The notes below the pieces were generated by a model. The model was not told the origin of the DNA and did not search any database. It saw only the letters and a list, made by a program, of their open reading frames with translations. DNA of 64,000 nt. Origin: Corbicula japonica. Taxonomy: Eukaryota > Mollusca > Bivalvia > Venerida > Cyrenidae. This document shows positions 60,597 through 64,000 of this stretch, one piece after another. The DNA is taken from the NCBI GenBank assembly GCA_038501625.1, contig JAZAYU010000005.1:13355484-13419483 (forward strand), in the 5' to 3' direction. Made by a program: the position numbers and the translations under genes. The stretch's first letter is position 1. Each line of letters starts with the position of its first letter.

Positions 60597-60820
60597 TTTA
60601 ACCCTTTACTCATTGGTATACAGGCGAACAGTGTAAATCTTGATCAGCCGGCACATCCGTGTCGTCTGTTCAGGATCTAAAGAATTTTATTCATAAGGTT
60701 ATTTCTTATCAAGAAGCATACAGTGTAGGTCCTGATCAGAAAACACGGATGTGCCGGCTGGTCTGGATCTATACTGTTCGCAATTCGATAAAAACTCGCA
60801 TATGTGGAGTAAAGGGTTAA
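60597..60820. mobile_element. Foldback MITE with TTAACCCTTTACTC ends
   Basis: The outer ends TTTAACCCTTTACTC and GAGTAAAGGGTTAA are inverted. Inner arms GCGAACAGTGTAAATC ... AGCCGGCACATCCGTG and CACGGATGTGCCGGCT ... ATACTGTTCGC pair as well. No coding capacity. Confidence 0.75.
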
Positions 60821-62199
60821 TATGGAAAATATATAATAAAACTGAGATTTGAGAAAATCTCAAATCTATAGCTTTTGATGAGTCGGCTTGGAGACGGAGC
60901 TTATTTCAGCAAATAATCTGCGTGAGATTCTAGACTAAGCTAGAATATAGCTAAGTCTCGCCAGGGCTCGTCACGGGAAAAAGGTGTTTTCGAACAGTCT
61001 CCGTTCTTCCTGGAAATCACGTGCTACTTTTGTATAAAAAGTAAGATAAAATATTCCCTTTCTCAGAGCAGTTAAAACTTAAAACTACGTTCTGATTACT
61101 AAGAGTCTTTAAGATAAGCGCAGGTAATTTTTAAATAAAATAAAATAATTTCCATGAATTAGTGTTTTAGTATACCTTCTCAGCCATTGTCCTATAATGT
61201 TTTCTTTTGTTATACAGTAAAACGCTACTGAGAATTAAACAATCCCACTCTAAAAATCCCTAGTTAGCAGTCCTAGTTAACAGTTTTATGTTATTCCTTT
61301 TATGACAAAATTGTAGAAAATTGTTTGCTCATTCCCAATATAGTAACAACTGAAATGTCAAAAAATCACGAAATAGACCTTTTTCCGTGACATGCCAAAT
61401 TTCTGCCCCAAAATAGACATAGTCAGGCTAATAAGACCACTTTTTTCATCATAAAAGTGGACATATTAGCGGAAATTTGCTTTATATTCTAAGGATTAAT
61501 ACACAATAATTGACGATATAAACTTAAAAAGAAGGTTTATTTGATAGTTCCAAAATTTTCTTAATCAAAAGTATAAATATTCAGCTTTGTTCTTAAACCT
61601 GAAAATAAAAAAAAGATATTGATAATTAATAATGAATAGTGTATATATAGTAATAGTATTCAAAGCGTCAATTCCCTAAATAGATACTACATTGTAATTT
61701 ATATTGTTCATATTTTTATGACAACCACTGTATAGTAAATTCATAACATTTATTTCGAGAAAGTTCTGCCAGGAGTCATGATTTTACGCATAACTTCTGC
61801 TATTACTGAATATTTATATATCTATAAAACGTTTTAAATCTTTCGCACTTCATATTACATTCACCGATGTTGGCTTACTGGCGATTGCCGCTTTTAAGGT
61901 TAGCCCTATTAATCAATAGTTTTATTTTTTTAAATTTTGCATGTAGTGAAATGCGGAAGATTGATTTATTCGGGTCTCCGCCATAAAAAGAGCACGAGAG
62001 CAAGCTCAAAGATAAGGAAACTGAAGCCAGAGACAGGTTTCAGAACTCCAGTTTGTGATTGGTTGGTCCGAAGACTGTCATCATTTTCAGACAATAAATG
62101 CCAAATGTTGAAGTCTGGTCCCCGGCATTAGTTTCGTGATCTTTGACATGTCTTGCAAGAATCTCTAGTCTCAAACTCTTACAAAGTTTGCTTTTCATC

Positions 62200-62455
62200 T
62201 ATTTAAGTATAACAGTAGCTTTATTTATGCCGTGTGACGGCTGAAAAAAGTCTGCCCGTACGTTAAATCAGTGTTTTTTATCAATTATGACATTTGAAGG
62301 CCCTAATCAACGATACATATGTCTGTGTAAATATTGATTATTGCCCAACTCTAGGCTAGGCGGCGTGGACAGTAATAGGCATTTTCATTACTGCCTATAT
62401 ACAGGCTCAATCAAACTGAGCCTGCAATATTAAGTTCAGTTCCTTTTGATCTACT
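62200..62455 (+). repeat. Family B SINE, body joined to tail
   Basis: TATAACAGTAGCTTTATTTA, GTGTGACGGCTGAAAAAAGT and CATTTGAAGGCCCTAATCAA are followed at once by TGTGTAAATATTGATTATTG, GGCGGCGTGGACAGTAATAG and GGCTCAATCAAACTGAGCC. This copy ties the head/body and tail segments into one family, with the middle deleted. Confidence 0.75.
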
Positions 62456-62576
62456 TTAACTCTTGCTAGATAAGGATAGTCCCAGATGTTTGTAATCATC
62501 GTATTATGTGTTAAATACCTTGCTATGCCGAACTGATACAGGTTTCATACAGCCAATGTTCAAATAAATTCTTTAC

Positions 62577-62747
62577 CTTGTCGTTTGCTTTTGCCGTAGG
62601 AAAAAGAAATTTCGATATTATTTCGTCGAGAATAGATGGTTGGTCACAGTTTAACTGACATCCGGTCACTGGTGCTTTGACTTCCGGTACTACCTGCGGA
62701 GCTGGAGGCGGAGGTGGAAGCTCTATGCGGTGCTCTTCTGTGCTTGC
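62577..62747 (-). CDS. Extracellular stalk exon of a single-pass membrane protein (57 codons, phase 0-0)
   Basis: On the - strand, TTTTATTTTAAG precedes the exon at 62747, and AAG|GTAAAG ends it at 62577. It reads ASTEEHRIELPPPPPAPQVV, then PEVKAPVTGCQLNCDQPSI, then LDEIISKFLFPTAKANDK, with no stop. It joins in frame (phase 0) to 63506. A Pro-rich stalk with two cysteines just after a membrane segment suggests the extracellular juxtamembrane part. GC content is clearly above the flanks. It continues in an exon to the left that I could not locate. Confidence 0.65.
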
Positions 62748-63288
62748 CTTAAAATAAAAAATAATAAATTGAATTGCAAATTTTCACTATGTTATATGCT
62801 TTGACCTACCGGTATATTTTTCTGAAGCTCTGAAAAATGTCTGCGTTAGGATATATGTTGCACGTGCCTCTTTGCAGAGGCTTACAGATAATGTACCGAA
62901 TGTAAGATGGTATTGTTTGTGTCGTTCCTTTTGTTAAAGCTTTTGATATACCTGGTATTTTTAATTGTGTATATAACGTTCTTGCGAAAGTACTGTTGGT
63001 AGTATCTGGTTCAGTTATTAAAAATTATAGTATTTAACAATCCTGGAAAATTTTATATAGACAGCTATTGCTTAAGTTAAGCTCATAAAAATGATAAAAA
63101 CCAAAACAAATATAAAAATATTTTACATATATTCACCGACTAAGCAAACAAATCTTACTGTCGAGAATATTTGATAGCAATATGAATTTAATTATTTTCG
63201 AATAGATCGCCTTTGCATAGCTTTTCTCAGCGCTTCAGAGATGATTTCCGTAATGTATATATCAGAGCACAGGAATTCTCAGATAACT

Positions 63289-63441
63289 CAATACAGTAAA
63301 ACCTCTCCATTAAGACCACCTTTGGGACAATGGGGTGGTCTGTATGTTAAGTGCAAAACAGTTCAAATGAACATTAAAATAGTGGTCTTCTACCAAGGTT
63401 GTCTTAATTTTGGGGTGGTCATTATGACGAGTTTCACTGTA
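63289..63441. mobile_element. MITE with CAGTRAAAC ends and TA target duplication
   Basis: TA|CAGTAAAACCTCTCCATTAA opens it and GACGAGTTTCACTG|TA closes it. The interior (TAAGACCACCTTTGGGACAA, GGGGTGGTC repeated) is non-coding. TIR plus TA duplication fits a Tc1/mariner-type non-autonomous element. It sits inside the 62748-63505 intron. Confidence 0.7.
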
Positions 63442-63446
63442 TTAAA

Positions 63447-63497
63447 AAAGAATTTACCTCTCCTAGGGAGAGAACCCGTACCGTCACGGCGACATTA
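63447..63497 (-). repeat. tRNA-like (B-box) fragment of family B, reversed
   Basis: On the - strand: GTCGCCGTGACGGTACGGGT followed by TCTCTCCCTAGGAGAG. It matches GTCGCCGTGACGGTGCGGGT at 40332. It lies just a few bases inside the intron after the 63506 donor. Confidence 0.6.
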
Positions 63498-63505
63498 AAA
63501 CATAC

Positions 63506-63674
63506 CTTATACATCAAGTAAACTCCGCTGAGTAACAGGCAAGTGGTGACCACAATGGCTAGCAAAATGGTTCTCATGAAACTTCGGCGCCTTTCGTGAA
63601 CTTCCGTCTCTGCTTGAATGTGCATATTCATGATATCATTTCTTATTTGATCCCAAGCCGTTTTATCCAAGCTG
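63506..63674 (-). CDS. Transmembrane exon of a single-pass (probably type II) membrane protein
   Basis: On the - strand, TTGTTTACAATTTACAGCAG gives an acceptor at 63675 (or 63672, a NAGNAG pair). The donor is AAG|GTATGT after 63506. The protein reads LDKTAWDQIRNDIMNMHIQA, ETEVHERRRSFMR, then a roughly 20-residue hydrophobic span starting TILLAIVVTTCLLL and ending near VYLMYK. Basic ERRRSFMR before the span and few charges after it favour N-in/C-out. It splices in phase 0 to 62747 over a 758-base intron. Upstream exons lie beyond base 64000. Type II topology recalls ligand-type proteins, but no ligand domain is visible, so no family is claimed. Confidence 0.7.
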
Positions 63675-63774
63675 CTGTAAATTGTAAACAAAAAGAACTG
63701 ATAACAAACTTTTAAATGTCTAGTAAGGTATGAGAAAATAACCCAATGTCCCAAGAAATAAGGCGATTCCCAAT

Positions 63775-64000
63775 GAAGATATAAGGAACTGTTAAATCTG
63801 CGTTCATAAATAAATTAGAAACTGTTAAATCCGCGTTAATGAAGATATAAGGAACTATTAAATCCGCGTTCATAAAGATATTAGAAACTGTTAAATCCGC
63901 GTTCACGAAGATATTAGGAACAGTTAAATCCGCGTTCACGAAGATATAAGGTACTGTTAAATCCGCGTTAATAAAGATATAAAGAACTGTTAAATCTGCG
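63775..64000 (+). repeat. Minisatellite, 33-bp unit, at least 7 copies, running off the window
   Basis: The unit is AACTGTTAAATCCGCGTTCA plus CGAAGATATTAGG, with TTAATGAAGATATAAGG variants. As 33 is a multiple of three the - strand stays open (NADLTVPNIFV repeated). It lies in the intron upstream of the transmembrane exon and continues past 64000. Confidence 0.92.

Noticed and set aside
63712..63939. NADLTVPNIF repeat protein
   Set aside because: By-product of a 33-bp minisatellite in an intron.

Overview
This is a gene-poor, AT-rich stretch of animal nuclear DNA. Its repeats and coding pieces point to a bivalve mollusc, probably a clam-type lineage. The signs are interrupted genes with GT-AG introns, a cysteine-rich secreted protein built from symmetric phase-1 exons, a permuted Penelope-like (Naiad-type) retroelement with in-frame UGA codons, pearl/HINE-like elements with tandem-repeat cores, and many foldback MITEs. 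Nothing looks prokaryotic. The species cannot be fixed from the sequence alone, and similarity calls rest on recognition without a database search.

Coding content is sparse. (1) On the + strand from 260 to 5260 lies the 3' end of a secreted cysteine-rich gene: a microexon, an EGF-like exon, an ShKT exon, a second possible microexon and a short terminal exon. It looks like the tail of a CAP/SCP-type protein whose CAP domain would lie left of the window. (2) On the + strand at 14982-15635 is a 218-codon acidic exon with an ATG and a splice donor, of unrecognised family. (3) On the - strand at 63674-63506 and 62747-62577 are two consecutive exons of a single-pass, probably type II membrane protein that enters from the right edge. 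Its later exons were not located.

The rest is mostly repeats. Family A is an interspersed repeat with about ten copies. Family B is a tRNA-headed SINE with a hairpin-rich tail and more than a dozen pieces. Three near-perfect palindromic MITEs (family 1) and two half copies carry paired CCAAT boxes. A second foldback family has two copies, and there are three other foldback or TIR elements. Pearl/HINE-like elements lie at 36091-36382, 52554-54100, 60079-60331 and possibly 8576-9640. Minisatellites and microsatellites are abundant, the largest being a 27-bp unit repeated about 61 times at 40440-42105.

The most informative non-host gene is the decayed Naiad-like retroelement at 27133-29215 (-). 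It reads GIY-YIG endonuclease, then linker, then reverse transcriptase, the reverse of canonical Penelope order. Three in-frame UGA codons sit where cysteine is expected, fitting the published selenocysteine-encoding Naiads of clams. This copy is dead: it has frameshifts, two TAA stops and loss of the RT 3' part. Nested insertions (a HINE-like element inside family A, and a MITE inside family A) give a relative order for transposon activity.
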